In this document: in pieces, positions 7,052-15,129 of the stretch
Numbering within the stretch: position 1 is the first letter of the stretch
Layout of the letters: every line of letters starts with the position of its first letter
Assembly: GCA_035620375.1 (NCBI GenBank)
Contig: DASPGX010000008.1
Span: forward strand, 1-27,265
Length of the DNA: 27,265 nucleotides
Reading direction: 5' to 3'
Source: DASPGX01 sp035620375
GTDB lineage: Bacteria > Patescibacteriota > Minisyncoccia > 2-02-FULL-40-12 > GWA2-44-9
The notes under the pieces: model-generated
The model's input: the letters and a program-made list of their open reading frames with translations, nothing else
Database searches by the model: none
What the model was told of the DNA's origin: nothing
Translations under genes and position numbers: made by a program

Positions 7052-7441
7052 TTATTCCGCGGGATTGAACTTGCCGCGCTTGGCGAGTTCCGCGACAAGC
7101 TGGTCGCGCAGCAAATCATGGAACGCGTCGATGAGCGCGGCGTTCCCGCTTTTGACCGCCTCGGCGATGGCATCGTCCATGCCCTTGCTGAATGCAATGT
7201 TCACCAGCGTCTGCACCTGCTGGGCAATGGCGGGATCCTGCCAGCTTGCGGTCCCTCCCGACGGCTGGGGCGCAGGTTGGTACGAGGGCATTTTCTGCTG
7301 GATCTTCTCGCCGACTGACCGGTGCACAAGCTCTTCGTCCGAGGGCATCCGCTCGGTCCCTCCCGATTCCAAAGCCTGACGCTTCGCGGCGAGTTCCTGC
7401 TCCAGATCGGCAATCTGCTGCTCCAGTTGCGCGTTCTCCAT
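7052..7441 (-). CDS. 129-aa coiled-coil partner of the VirD4-like ATPase, unknown
   Basis: A soluble protein with no recognised family. Residues 1-26 are a short coiled coil (ENAQLEQQIADLEQELAAKR). A Pro/Gln/Ser-rich linker follows (about 52-70). The C-terminal half (75-123) is a predicted helical bundle with FSKGMDDAIAEAVKSGN and FHDLLRDQLVAELAKRGK. Its stop codon touches the ATG of the ATPase gene with no gap, so it is likely an adaptor or substrate-presenting subunit made in fixed ratio. That is inference from context. The start at 7441 is chosen because a TATAAT box ends ten bases upstream. The longer frame beginning at 7507 would include the promoter. Confidence 0.78.
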   Translation of the reverse strand: MENAQLEQQIADLEQELAAKRQALESGGTERMPSDEELVHRSVGEKIQQKMPSYQPAPQPSGGTASWQDPAIAQQVQTLVNIAFSKGMDDAIAEAVKSGNAALIDAFHDLLRDQLVAELAKRGKFNPAE

Positions 7442-7450
7442 AATTACCGG

Positions 7451-7459
7451 AATTATACC
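7451..7459 (-). promoter_or_regulatory. Extended -10 promoter of the coiled-coil/VirD4-like operon
   Basis: TGGTATAAT on the minus strand is an extended -10 element with a perfect hexamer. No good -35 box lies at 17 bases; TTGTGC is at 19. The ATG follows the hexamer by ten bases, giving a very short leader. A TGATACACT element for the divergent glycosyltransferase gene lies at 7500-7508, so two promoters share about 70 bases. Confidence 0.6.
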
Positions 7460-7512
7460 ACGCGGTGCGCAGATATGCACAAGAACCGCGCACTTTCGGT
7501 GATACACTAAAG

Positions 7513-9102
7513 ATGCATCCCATGCGTTTTCTGTCTCACCACCGGACCGAAGCCCTGGTCCTGCTCGTCGTCATGGCCGTCGCCGTCGGTTTCCGTTTCT
7601 GGGCGCTGGACCGCGTTCCTCCCGGCCTGTATCCGGACGAGGCGATGAACGGCAACGACGCGGTCGCCGCAGCCGAATCCGGCGAGTACCGCATGTTCTA
7701 CCCCGACAACAACGGCCGGGAGGGATTGTTTATCAATCTGCAGTCGCTCGCGGTCCGCTGGTTCGGCCCGGAACCCGGTTCGTTGCGCGGCGTTTCGGCG
7801 CTTATGGGCGTCCTGACCGTTCTGGGCACGTACCTGCTCACCCGGCGTCTGTTCAATAACTGGGGGCTCGCGGCGCTTGCGGCGTTTTTGCTCGCCGTCG
7901 GATTCTGGCACGTGAATTTCTCGCGCATCGGCTTCCGCGCCGTCATGTCGCCGATGTTCGCGGTCTGGTCGTTCTACTACCTGTATACGGCCCTGCAGAC
8001 GAACCGGCTCTGGCACTGGGGCGTGGCCGGTGCGCTCATGGGACTGGGCATGCATACGTACATCGCATTCCGTATTCTTCCCGTCGCCGCGCTGTTCCTG
8101 CTCGTGGTGTACTGGCACGCGGTACGCAAGGACTTCGCGCACGGCAGGTACCGGTTCACCCGCCAGCAGGTCGCCAGCGGCGTCGCCATGGGAGTCGCCG
8201 CGTTCATCATCACCGTTCTTCCCCTGGCATGGTACTTCACGTCAAACCCCGGCACGTTCACCGGCCGCGCGGGCCAGGTCTCGGTGTTCGCATCCGATGA
8301 GCCGCTGCGGGATGCCGCGGTGAACGTTGTCCGCACGCTCGGCATGTTCGTCTACCGGGGCGACCTGAACTGGAGGCACAATCTTTCGGGAGAACCGCTC
8401 CTGTTCTGGCCGGTCGCCGCGCTGTTCGCCGTGGGACTGGCGCGGAGCCTGCTGAAGGTCGGACGAGTGCTCCGCACCCACGGCCACTTCTCGTCCGTGC
8501 ACGCGCTCCTGCTGGGCTGGTTTTTCATCGGCCTGATTCCCGCATTCGTGTCCAACGAGGGCATTCCGCATGCACTGCGGGCCCTGCCGGTCGCTCCTGT
8601 CGTCTATATTTTCGCCGCGGAAGGTCTCTGGTGGCTGTACATCCTCGTCCGCAGGGCATATGAGGCGCGTGACGCACGGCTCGTCTGCATCCCCGATTAT
8701 CTTGTGCCCGGTACCCACGGCCACGACCGGTGCACGTCCCGCGGCCGCTCCGTCGCGCTGTTCACGCTGTGCGTCGTTCTGGCAGCCCTGGCGGTCCGCG
8801 ATGCGCGCACGTATTTCGTCACCTGGGGCGCGAGCGCGTCCGCCGCGTCGGCGTTCAACCAGGACTACGTGGAGCTCGCGTCGCGCATCAATGCCGTGCC
8901 CGCCGGAACGCCGGTGCTCGTCGTCGTGCAGGCCGGCGGCGTACACGTAAACGGAATTCCGATGCCCGCGCAGACCGTCATGTTCATGACCGATACCGCG
9001 ACGGCGGAAAAGCAGCGCGCGCGGAACGTCCGCTACGTGCGCGGAGACGAATTCCGGCCGGGTTCGGCCGCGCGGGGTACCGAAATCTTCTACATCCGGT
9101 AG
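7513..9102 (+). CDS. GT-C fold glycosyltransferase (family 39-like), first copy
   Basis: A 529-residue polytopic membrane protein that would move a sugar from a lipid carrier to a surface acceptor. The first membrane helix (about 14-30) is followed by the outward loop with the expected acidic pair, VPPGLYPDEAMNG (D42, E43), and NNGREGLF. Eight or more further hydrophobic segments run through the middle. The last 80 residues form a soluble tail. The GT39/PMT/ArnT family is the best match by architecture. The exact donor and acceptor are unknown. ATG at 7513 lies four bases after TACACT; a second in-frame ATG at 7522 (MRFLSHH) is an equally plausible start. The next GT gene begins one base after its stop, so both are made together. 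Confidence 0.82.
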   Translation: MHPMRFLSHHRTEALVLLVVMAVAVGFRFWALDRVPPGLYPDEAMNGNDAVAAAESGEYRMFYPDNNGREGLFINLQSLAVRWFGPEPGSLRGVSALMGVLTVLGTYLLTRRLFNNWGLAALAAFLLAVGFWHVNFSRIGFRAVMSPMFAVWSFYYLYTALQTNRLWHWGVAGALMGLGMHTYIAFRILPVAALFLLVVYWHAVRKDFAHGRYRFTRQQVASGVAMGVAAFIITVLPLAWYFTSNPGTFTGRAGQVSVFASDEPLRDAAVNVVRTLGMFVYRGDLNWRHNLSGEPLLFWPVAALFAVGLARSLLKVGRVLRTHGHFSSVHALLLGWFFIGLIPAFVSNEGIPHALRALPVAPVVYIFAAEGLWWLYILVRRAYEARDARLVCIPDYLVPGTHGHDRCTSRGRSVALFTLCVVLAALAVRDARTYFVTWGASASAASAFNQDYVELASRINAVPAGTPVLVVVQAGGVHVNGIPMPAQTVMFMTDTATAEKQRARNVRYVRGDEFRPGSAARGTEIFYIR

Positions 9103-9103
9103 T

Positions 9104-10906
9104 ATGCCGCTTTCTCCCGCACGGACCGCCGCTGCGGTCGTCACCTTCGCCGTCATCCTCGCGCTCGTGAGCTCGGCCGGCGATTCGCTCATCGTGGATG
9201 AAATCCCGCACATCGGTGCGGGATATTCGTACGTGAGCACGGGCGATATGCGCCTGAATCCCGAACATCCGCCCCTGGCGAAATCGCTTGCGGGACTGGG
9301 CGTGCTCGGTTTCGCCGACGGCACGACCGCCTTCGCGAGTCCGTTCTGGACGGCGAACGTGAACGGTCAGTGGGATTTCGGACGCCTCCTCATCTACAAT
9401 TCGGGGAACAACGCGGAACTCATCAAGCAGGCCGCGCGCGTCCCGATGCTTTTGTTCTTCGTGCTGTCCGCGCTTGTGCTGTGGCGGTGGGCGGTGAGCC
9501 GGTACGGTCGCGGTGCGGGCGTGATGGCCGTCGTCCTCTTCGCCTTTTCCCCGACCGTCCTTGCGCACGCCCGTTTCGTCACCACCGACATGCCCGCGGC
9601 GTTCGGCGTCCTCGTTGCGACGTGGTTATTCGTCGGATATCTCCGCGGGCCGGACCGGCGGTCATTCGTGCTCGCTTCCCTGGGTCTCGGCGTTGCCCTG
9701 CTCACCAAATTCAGCACGGTCCTGCTCATACCGTATTTCTTCCTGGTCGCCGCACTTTGGGCGTTCGGAGAGCGGCACGGCCGTCTCCGTCCCGCGGCGG
9801 CACGTGCGGTCCGGTGGTGGTGGCGCACCGCACTGGTGTGCGCCACGGCGTTCGTGTTCGTCGTCTGGCCGGTCTATCTCCTGCACACCGCGGCGTATCC
9901 GGTCGACCGTCAGGTCCGTGACACCACGTCGATTCTCGGCCAACAGCCCGGCCCATTGGTCGCCCGGACCGCCGTCTGGCTTGCGGACAAGCCCGTACTG
10001 CGCGCGGCGGGACATTACGCGACGGGACTTGCGATGGTTCTCCAGCGTTCGGCCGGGGGAAACACGATTTACTGGCTGGGCAACGTCGTGAAAACCGGCG
10101 GCCCGTGGTACTTCCCCATCGTGTATTTCCTGAAGGAATCCCTTGCGTGGTGGATTCTGGCGGCCCTTGCCGTTGCCTCGCTCATTGTCCGCCCGCGCCG
10201 TAGCCATGAACACGGACACCGCCCACGCCGCGGTGAATGGTGGGCGGACCATTTCGACGAGCTTGCGATGCTTCTCTGGCTTGCCGTGTACTGGCTTTCC
10301 AGCGTCACCAGCACGCTGAACATCGGCGTGCGCCATCTGCTGCCGGTGTATCCGTTCACGATTCTTCTCGTGTCGGGACGGCTTGCGGGCATCGTGGAGT
10401 GGCTCCGCCGCCGTGAACCGGCGCGCCTGCGCATCGTCGCGGGGGGCATCGCCCTGCTCATGGGATGGTATGTGTACGAAACGGTCGCCGTGCATCCGTA
10501 CTACCTGACGTACTTCAACCAGATTGCCGGCGGGCCGTCCGGCGGATACCGGTACGTCGTGGACAGTAACCTGGACTGGGGACAGGACCTCTCACGGCTG
10601 TCTGCGTATCTGGACGAGCGCGGCATCGCAGAGGTGGAACTGGATTACTTCGGATGGGCCGACCCGTATTATTATCTTGGCGACCGCGTCGTCTGGGGAA
10701 CCGCCGGCAAGTACGCGAGTGCGGAGGAGTTCATTCGCCGGAACCGCACGGACGGGTGGATTGCGGTCTCGGCGACGTTCCTGCAGAACTCCAACGGATT
10801 CAAGACGTTCGACCCTGGCGACAAGCGCAGTTATTTGTGGCTCACGCAGTACGAACCCGAGGCAATTGTGGGACACAGTATATTTGTGTGGCATATCACT
10901 GAATGA
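9104..10906 (+). CDS. GT-C fold glycosyltransferase (PMT/GT39-like), second copy
   Basis: A 600-residue polytopic membrane protein downstream of, and coupled to, the first GT-C gene. The first loop has SLIVDEIPHIGAGYSYV (D32, E33) and LNPEHPPLAK (about 51-60), a pattern typical of PMT/GT39-like enzymes. Around ten hydrophobic helices follow. Late in the protein, GVRHLLPVYPF and YVVDSNLDWGQDLSRL are motifs shared by many bacterial family members. It would transfer a lipid-linked sugar at the outer face of the membrane. The two proteins share an architecture but are not near-identical copies, so they probably have different acceptors or donors. The gene ends at the T-tract of the convergent tmRNA terminator. 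Confidence 0.85.
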   Translation: MPLSPARTAAAVVTFAVILALVSSAGDSLIVDEIPHIGAGYSYVSTGDMRLNPEHPPLAKSLAGLGVLGFADGTTAFASPFWTANVNGQWDFGRLLIYNSGNNAELIKQAARVPMLLFFVLSALVLWRWAVSRYGRGAGVMAVVLFAFSPTVLAHARFVTTDMPAAFGVLVATWLFVGYLRGPDRRSFVLASLGLGVALLTKFSTVLLIPYFFLVAALWAFGERHGRLRPAAARAVRWWWRTALVCATAFVFVVWPVYLLHTAAYPVDRQVRDTTSILGQQPGPLVARTAVWLADKPVLRAAGHYATGLAMVLQRSAGGNTIYWLGNVVKTGGPWYFPIVYFLKESLAWWILAALAVASLIVRPRRSHEHGHRPRRGEWWADHFDELAMLLWLAVYWLSSVTSTLNIGVRHLLPVYPFTILLVSGRLAGIVEWLRRREPARLRIVAGGIALLMGWYVYETVAVHPYYLTYFNQIAGGPSGGYRYVVDSNLDWGQDLSRLSAYLDERGIAEVELDYFGWADPYYYLGDRVVWGTAGKYASAEEFIRRNRTDGWIAVSATFLQNSNGFKTFDPGDKRSYLWLTQYEPEAIVGHSIFVWHITE

Positions 10907-10936
10907 GAAAAGCCCCCGGCATCACGCTCGGGGGCT
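10905..10936 (-). terminator. Rho-independent terminator of the tmRNA-like gene
   Basis: On the minus strand AGCCCCCG (10929-10936), loop AGCGTGATGC and CGGGGGCT (10911-10918) form a perfect 8-bp stem followed by TTTCTC. It lies 11 bases after the predicted 3' end of the RNA and touches the last codons of the convergent GT gene. Confidence 0.85.
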
Positions 10937-10946
10937 CATCCAATCC

Positions 10947-11390
10947 AGTTCCGTCCGGGAATCGAACCCAGGACCGTCCTCCGCTCCGACTCGTCGCATG
11001 CCTCTCCTGTGCCTGCGCCCGCTGCGGCTGTATCTGCAGCGTAGCCTCGGCTGTGGGCTTGCCGGCATGCGCAAATCCTCGGAGCATCCTCGGACAATGC
11101 TTCCATCACATATCCACGGAACTGACCGGGCCGGGGTCTCACGAAAACGCGCCTCTCCTTGGGGAGCAGGCGACGTTCGCCCGGTACCTGCACCGCAGAC
11201 CCCGGGACCCGGGAAGAGCCAACAATTTCCGAATTCGTTACCTGACTCTTACCTTCTTACGGTTGTCCGTGCCTGGCGTCGGCCATTCAGAGGTTATCTT
11301 ACTTGCGTGCCGGTAGGGTTTGGACGAGTGGTGAAATCATTGGCTTTTCCCGGATCCCGAAGGATCCAGGGGAGGTTGAAGAAAGGAACT
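10947..11390 (-). ncRNA. ssrA: tmRNA (ssrA)-like RNA, about 444 nt
   Basis: tmRNA rescues stalled ribosomes and tags the unfinished peptide. The 3' end forms a T-arm, CTGGG-TTCGATT-CCCGG. The next bases, ACGGAAC, can pair with 5' GTTCCTT at the other end (six of seven pairs) as an acceptor stem. ACTCGTC near the 5' side pairs with GACGAGT near the T-arm, like P2. A long hairpin at about 11205-11247 contains a stop codon, as P5 does. Downstream, CCGGGGTCT can pair with GAGACCCCGG, like the pseudoknot stems. CCA is not encoded. A UUCG-capped hairpin with GGATCC/GGATCC arms near the 5' end is unusual. RNase P RNA was considered and rejected for lack of its core motifs. A covariance model search for tmRNA would settle it. 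Confidence 0.72.
11238..11306 (-). other. Candidate tmRNA tag reading frame (22 codons)
   Basis: An open frame begins at a GCA codon at 11306, encodes ASKITSEW..., ends ...RKKVRVR and stops at TAA (11240-11238). The stop lies in the 5' arm of the P5-like hairpin, where tag stops usually sit. Most known tags begin with Ala and end in LAA-like residues; this one begins with Ala but ends in basic residues. Other frames give shorter options, for example one beginning at GCA near 11262 and ending VRR-stop. The resume point cannot be fixed from sequence alone. Confidence 0.4.
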
Positions 11391-11402
11391 AAACGTACAT
11401 AC

Positions 11403-11431
11403 AGTATAGCAGAAGAGTGTTTTTTCGTCAA
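11403..11431 (-). promoter_or_regulatory. Consensus promoter of the tmRNA-like gene
   Basis: On the minus strand TTGACG (11426-11431), a 17-base spacer and TATACT (11403-11408) form one of the best promoters in the window. The predicted RNA 5' end at 11390 is within about six bases of the expected start of transcription. Confidence 0.85.
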
Positions 11432-11455
11432 TACCCCAAAAAGGCGCGTAAAGCC

Positions 11456-12271
11456 TCACTTATAGAAGACCTTCTCGGGAACGCGCAGATCCACGTATTC
11501 CGCCGTAAACGACCCGGCCGCCCTGCGGTCCGCAAGGAATACCTCAAGTACTCCGCTCTGCGCACGGATATCGTGTTCCAGCGAATACATGATGTCGAAC
11601 CCCGCAGTCACGGAAACCCGGAGTTCGGACAGCGGACCACGCCCCACCAGTACCTGACGGACGCCCAGGTCAAGTTCCCGGAGCATCTCCGCGATATCCA
11701 GAATGGCGCCGAGCAGCTCCTTCTGGATGTCCCCTTCCGGGCGCTCATCCCTCACTCCCAGCAGAATGGTACCGCTGGAAGGGACGGCGGTTCCCCATAT
11801 CACGCCCTCGCCGTCGAAGTAGTAGCACGGACGCGTCTGTTCCGTCGTCCGGCACCATGTGCCCACCGGCTGGCGCTCGGTCACCGCCACTTCGATTTCA
11901 TGGGGCCACCGGCGATGCACGCGGACGCCGGAAATCTCGGGAAACGCCGCGAGAATTGCCGCCTCCGCCCTTGCCGGGCTGAAGTTCGCCAGCGTCGGAA
12001 TCCGGGTGAACCGGCCGAACAGCATGCCGCGGTATCCGTCATATGCCCGCGCCGCAACGGCCCCGCCGTCTATACGGGTCACGCCGGACACGGTGATGTC
12101 GTGCAGAGCGATGACGCCGGTGAAATCGGAAAGCGCGGCGAGCCCCACGGCCAGACCAACGACCGAAAGAAGAAGCCACCGGATGCGGTGCCCCCTGCGG
12201 AGGCGCGGCGCCGAAAAACGCCTGCCGGCGGGCATCCGGACAGGCACGGGTGAGGACTGACGTGCGGCCAT
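11456..12271 (-). CDS. ftsQ: Cell division protein FtsQ/DivIB
   Basis: A 271-residue bitopic membrane protein of the divisome. A basic cytosolic N-terminus (1-30) leads into one membrane helix (31-50). A POTRA domain follows at about 55-133, opening IALHDITVSGVTRIDGGAV and closing with HRRWPHEIEVAVTERQPVGTW, the hallmark of the FtsQ POTRA/beta region. The rest is the extracytoplasmic FtsQ beta domain, with LVGRGPLSELRVSV. It recruits FtsB/FtsL and regulates septal wall synthesis. The start is two bases after the serS stop, and no separate promoter is seen. It is the last gene of lysS-serS-ftsQ, an unusual placement because ftsQ often sits in the dcw cluster next to murG/murC. A weak AGGC/GCCT stem with TTTTT follows the stop. 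Confidence 0.88.
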   Translation of the reverse strand: MAARQSSPVPVRMPAGRRFSAPRLRRGHRIRWLLLSVVGLAVGLAALSDFTGVIALHDITVSGVTRIDGGAVAARAYDGYRGMLFGRFTRIPTLANFSPARAEAAILAAFPEISGVRVHRRWPHEIEVAVTERQPVGTWCRTTEQTRPCYYFDGEGVIWGTAVPSSGTILLGVRDERPEGDIQKELLGAILDIAEMLRELDLGVRQVLVGRGPLSELRVSVTAGFDIMYSLEHDIRAQSGVLEVFLADRRAAGSFTAEYVDLRVPEKVFYK

Positions 12272-12273
12272 GA

Positions 12274-13581
12274 TCAGGCGAGTTCGCTGCGTCCGCCGAG
12301 AAACGGCTTCAATGCCTCCGGAACAGCCACGGTGCCCTTTTCGGTCTGACAGTTCTCCACGACGGCGATTATCATCCTGCCGAGCGCGAACGCCGTGCCG
12401 TTCAGCATGTGCGTCAGCTCCGTCTGCTTTTCCCCGATGCGGTAGCGCGATTTCAGGGACCGGCTCTGGTAATCGGTGGTGTTGCTGGTGGAGTGGGTCT
12501 CGCGGTATTCGTTCTGGCCGGGCATCCAGGTTTCAATGTCGAACGTCGCCGCGGCCGCCGCACCGAGGTCGCCCGTACACAGCCGCAACACGCGGTAGTG
12601 CAGGCCGAGTCCCTGCACCAGCGCCTCCTGGCACGCGAGCAGGAACCGGTGCTCCGCTTCCGAGGCGCCCGGTTCGCACACCGTGAACATCTCAAGCTTA
12701 TCGAACTGGTGCACGCGCAGGATGCCGCGCGTGTCCTTGCCTGCAGCTCCCGCCTCACGTCGGAAACAGGTGGAGAAGCCGACGTACCGCAGCGGCAGAC
12801 GTGCCGCCTCCACGATGGTGTCGTAGTGCATGGGTCCGATGGACTGCTCGCTCGTGCCCACGAGATACAGTTCGTCCTTGTCCAGCCAGTACATCTCGTC
12901 GTTCCCCGGCGACGTCCCGATGCGCTCGGAAAATCCCATCGCGTTCATCATCTCCTTGCGCACCATGACGGGCGGAATGACCGGTATGAACGGCCGCGCG
13001 GGGACGTCCAAACCGGCCTTTGCGGCCACGTCCGCGATGAAGGATTCATCGGTCAGCCGCGAAACCGCATATTGGATGAGCGCGAATTCCAGCAGCGCCG
13101 CCCAGCCGGTCAGGTACCCGAACCGCGCTCCGGAAACTTTGGCGCCCGATTCCATGTCTATGGCGCCCGACGGCTCGGCGATTTCCAGGTAGTGCTTCGG
13201 CGTAAACCCGAACGAAGGCTTTGCGCCCCACTCCCGCTCCACGACGTTCGCCGCGGAACCGGCGCCTACCGGCGTATCCGGCAGGGGGATGTTCGGCAGG
13301 GCGGCGATGGCGTTATGCAGAAGCAGTTCCAGCTCCTGCAGACGCATCTCGCGCGATTTGATGCGGTGCTTGAGGTCCTTGAGGTTTTCGCGGTTCTCTT
13401 TGGCGGACGGATCCGCGGAAGCCTTGTTCTGCTCCGCGCGGGCGTCTTCAATTTCCTGCAGGACGTGCCGCCACTGCCCGTCCATGCGGTTGAGTTCATT
13501 CACGTCCACGTCCACGCCGCGCGCGAACATGGCGTTACGCACCGCGTCGGGACTTTCGCGTATCAGCTTCGGGTCAATCAT
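12274..13581 (-). CDS. serS: Seryl-tRNA synthetase
   Basis: A class II aminoacyl-tRNA synthetase of 435 residues that charges tRNA-Ser in the cytosol. The N-terminus MIDPKLIRESPDAVRNAMFARG is family-typical (split here as start and continuation). A long coiled-coil arm that contacts tRNA-Ser's variable arm spans about residues 30-105. Motif 2 is seen in STCFRREAGAAGKDTRGI and RVHQFDKLEMF. Motif 3 lies near the end in LNGTAFALGRMIIAVVENCQ. Length is normal. Its ATG overlaps the lysS stop as ATGA, so the two are coupled, and ftsQ follows by two bases. Confidence 0.97.
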   Translation of the reverse strand: MIDPKLIRESPDAVRNAMFARGVDVDVNELNRMDGQWRHVLQEIEDARAEQNKASADPSAKENRENLKDLKHRIKSREMRLQELELLLHNAIAALPNIPLPDTPVGAGSAANVVEREWGAKPSFGFTPKHYLEIAEPSGAIDMESGAKVSGARFGYLTGWAALLEFALIQYAVSRLTDESFIADVAAKAGLDVPARPFIPVIPPVMVRKEMMNAMGFSERIGTSPGNDEMYWLDKDELYLVGTSEQSIGPMHYDTIVEAARLPLRYVGFSTCFRREAGAAGKDTRGILRVHQFDKLEMFTVCEPGASEAEHRFLLACQEALVQGLGLHYRVLRLCTGDLGAAAAATFDIETWMPGQNEYRETHSTSNTTDYQSRSLKSRYRIGEKQTELTHMLNGTAFALGRMIIAVVENCQTEKGTVAVPEALKPFLGGRSELA

Positions 13582-15041
13582 GTGCGGGGTTTCATCGTCG
13601 GGAAGAGCAGGACTTCGCGGAGCGAGTGCGCGTCGGTGAACAGCGCGACCAGGCGGTCCACACCGATGCCGATGCCCGCCGCCGGCGGCATGCCGTACTC
13701 CAGCGCCTGAACGAAATCTTCGTCAAAACGGTGCGCCTCCTCGTCTCCGCCCTCGCGCATCGCCTGCTGGGCTGCAAACCGCTCACGCTGGTCTCCGGGG
13801 TCGTTGAGCTCGGCGAACGCGTTACACAGCTCGAATCCTCCCATAACGAGCTGGAACCGTGCAACCGTCGCGGCGTCGGGAGAGGTCCGCTTGGACAGCG
13901 GCGACAGGTCAACCGGATGCTCCGTGACGAAGACCGGCTCGCGCATATCCGGCCGCACCAGTTTCTTGTATATCTCGTCCGCCAATGCCGGCTTGGACAT
14001 GCCTTTCTCCACTTGGCAGCCCAGCTCCTTGGCGCGCGCGGCGAAATCCCCGTCGTCGGCAAGGTCGTACTCAAGGCCGGCGTGTTCTTTGATGATGTCG
14101 GTGAACTTCAGGCGCGGGAACGGCTTGGCGATGGTCACCGTTTCCCCGTTCACGGTCAGCTCCGGCTTGCCGTTCAGTTCGGTCGCCAACGCAATCACCA
14201 AATCCTCGGTCAGCCCCATCAGCCACTCGTGGTCCTGATAGGCGGCATACGCCTCCAGCATGGTGAACTCGGGGTTGTGCTCGCGGTCCATGCCCTCGTT
14301 CCGGAAACACTTGCCCAGCTCAAAAACGCGCTCGTATCCGCCCACGAGCAGACGCTTGAGGTACAGCTCGGGCGCCACGCGGAGGTACAGGTCCATGTCC
14401 AGGTCGTTCATGTGCGTAACGAACGGCCGCGCGGTCGCGCCTCCCGGAATGGTCTGCAGCAGCGGCGTCTGCACCTCAAGATACCCGTGGTCGGCGAAAA
14501 ATTTGCGGAGAAACGCCATGATGGCGAAGCGCCTCGTGAACCGCGCTTTGACCTCCGGATTGAACAGGAGGTCCAGATGCCGCGCGCGGTACCGCTCCTC
14601 CACATCCTGCAGGCCGTGCCACTTCTCGGGAAGCGGCCGCGTCGCCTTCGTCAGGTATCGGTATTTGGCGACCTGCACGCTCCGTTCATTGCGCTTCGTC
14701 AGGAACGGGATTCCGGACACCTCCAGAAAATCCCCGGCGTCCAGCGTTTCCAGAAGCAGTTCAAAGGTCGCGTCGCCCAGTTCGTCCTTGCGGAACATCG
14801 CCTGAATCACGCCCGAACCGTCGTCCAAATCGGTAAATGCGAGGCCCCCGTGCACCCGCTGGGCCACAACCCGTCCCGCGATGACGACGGACCGTCGCTC
14901 TTCCGAGAGCGCGTCAAAATCGCGGACCACGTCGCCGATGCGGTGCGTCCGCCAGGTCTTGATGGGATACGGGTCAACGCCCGCCTTGCGGAGTTTGGCG
15001 AGTTTTTCCTGTCGCGTTGCCAGCAGTTCGTCCAACGGCAT
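13578..15041 (-). CDS. lysS: Lysyl-tRNA synthetase, class II
   Basis: A 487-residue class II synthetase. The N-terminal OB-fold (about 50-140) binds the anticodon, with VVIAGRVVAQRVHGGLAFTDL. Motif 2 is present as FELGKCFRNEGMDREHNPEF followed by TMLEAY. Motif 3 is GIGIGVDRLVALFTD near the C-terminus. It is first in the operon with serS and ftsQ. The start at 15041 has TATCAT six bases upstream and no Shine-Dalgarno, so transcription should begin at the A of ATG itself. This is the cleanest leaderless case in the window. It has the usual length for bacterial LysS without extra domains. Confidence 0.97.
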   Translation of the reverse strand: MPLDELLATRQEKLAKLRKAGVDPYPIKTWRTHRIGDVVRDFDALSEERRSVVIAGRVVAQRVHGGLAFTDLDDGSGVIQAMFRKDELGDATFELLLETLDAGDFLEVSGIPFLTKRNERSVQVAKYRYLTKATRPLPEKWHGLQDVEERYRARHLDLLFNPEVKARFTRRFAIMAFLRKFFADHGYLEVQTPLLQTIPGGATARPFVTHMNDLDMDLYLRVAPELYLKRLLVGGYERVFELGKCFRNEGMDREHNPEFTMLEAYAAYQDHEWLMGLTEDLVIALATELNGKPELTVNGETVTIAKPFPRLKFTDIIKEHAGLEYDLADDGDFAARAKELGCQVEKGMSKPALADEIYKKLVRPDMREPVFVTEHPVDLSPLSKRTSPDAATVARFQLVMGGFELCNAFAELNDPGDQRERFAAQQAMREGGDEEAHRFDEDFVQALEYGMPPAAGIGIGVDRLVALFTDAHSLREVLLFPTMKPRT

Positions 15042-15047
15042 AGGAGC

Positions 15048-15076
15048 ATGATATACGCTTCACGGGCGATATTCAA
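15048..15076 (-). promoter_or_regulatory. Leaderless promoter of lysS-serS-ftsQ
   Basis: On the minus strand TTGAAT (15071-15076), a 17-base spacer and TATCAT (15048-15053) are followed by GCTCCT and then ATG. The expected +1 is the first base of the start codon. Confidence 0.7.
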
Positions 15077-15078
15077 TG

Positions 15079-15122
15079 AAAAAAAAGAGCGGTCCGCCTC
15101 CCCTTTCGGGAAGACGGACCGC
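15079..15122 (-). terminator. Strong rho-independent terminator of the SPFH gene
   Basis: On the minus strand GCGGTCCG and CGGACCGC frame an inner TCTTCCC/GGGGAGG stem closed by a GAAA tetraloop, 15 pairs in all. TCTTTTTTTT follows. The element ends three bases before the lysS -35 box. Confidence 0.93.
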
Positions 15123-15129
15123 GGGAACG

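Noticed and set aside
7052..7507. Longer start for the 129-aa gene at 7507
   Set aside because: The extra 22 codons would cover the TGGTATAAT promoter and overlap the divergent glycosyltransferase promoter.
11041..11110. CCGAGGAT repeated twice as a possible CRISPR or direct repeat
   Set aside because: Only two 8-base copies three bases apart, within a structured RNA; no array spacing or longer repeat.
10947..11390. RNase P RNA (rnpB) as the identity of this RNA
   Set aside because: The GAGGAAAGTCC and AGATAGATG-type core motifs are missing on both strands, while a tRNA-like T-arm and acceptor pairing are present.
10524..11465. Open frames on the plus strand across 10903-11465
   Set aside because: They run antisense through a structured RNA gene with its own promoter and terminator; no protein family is visible.
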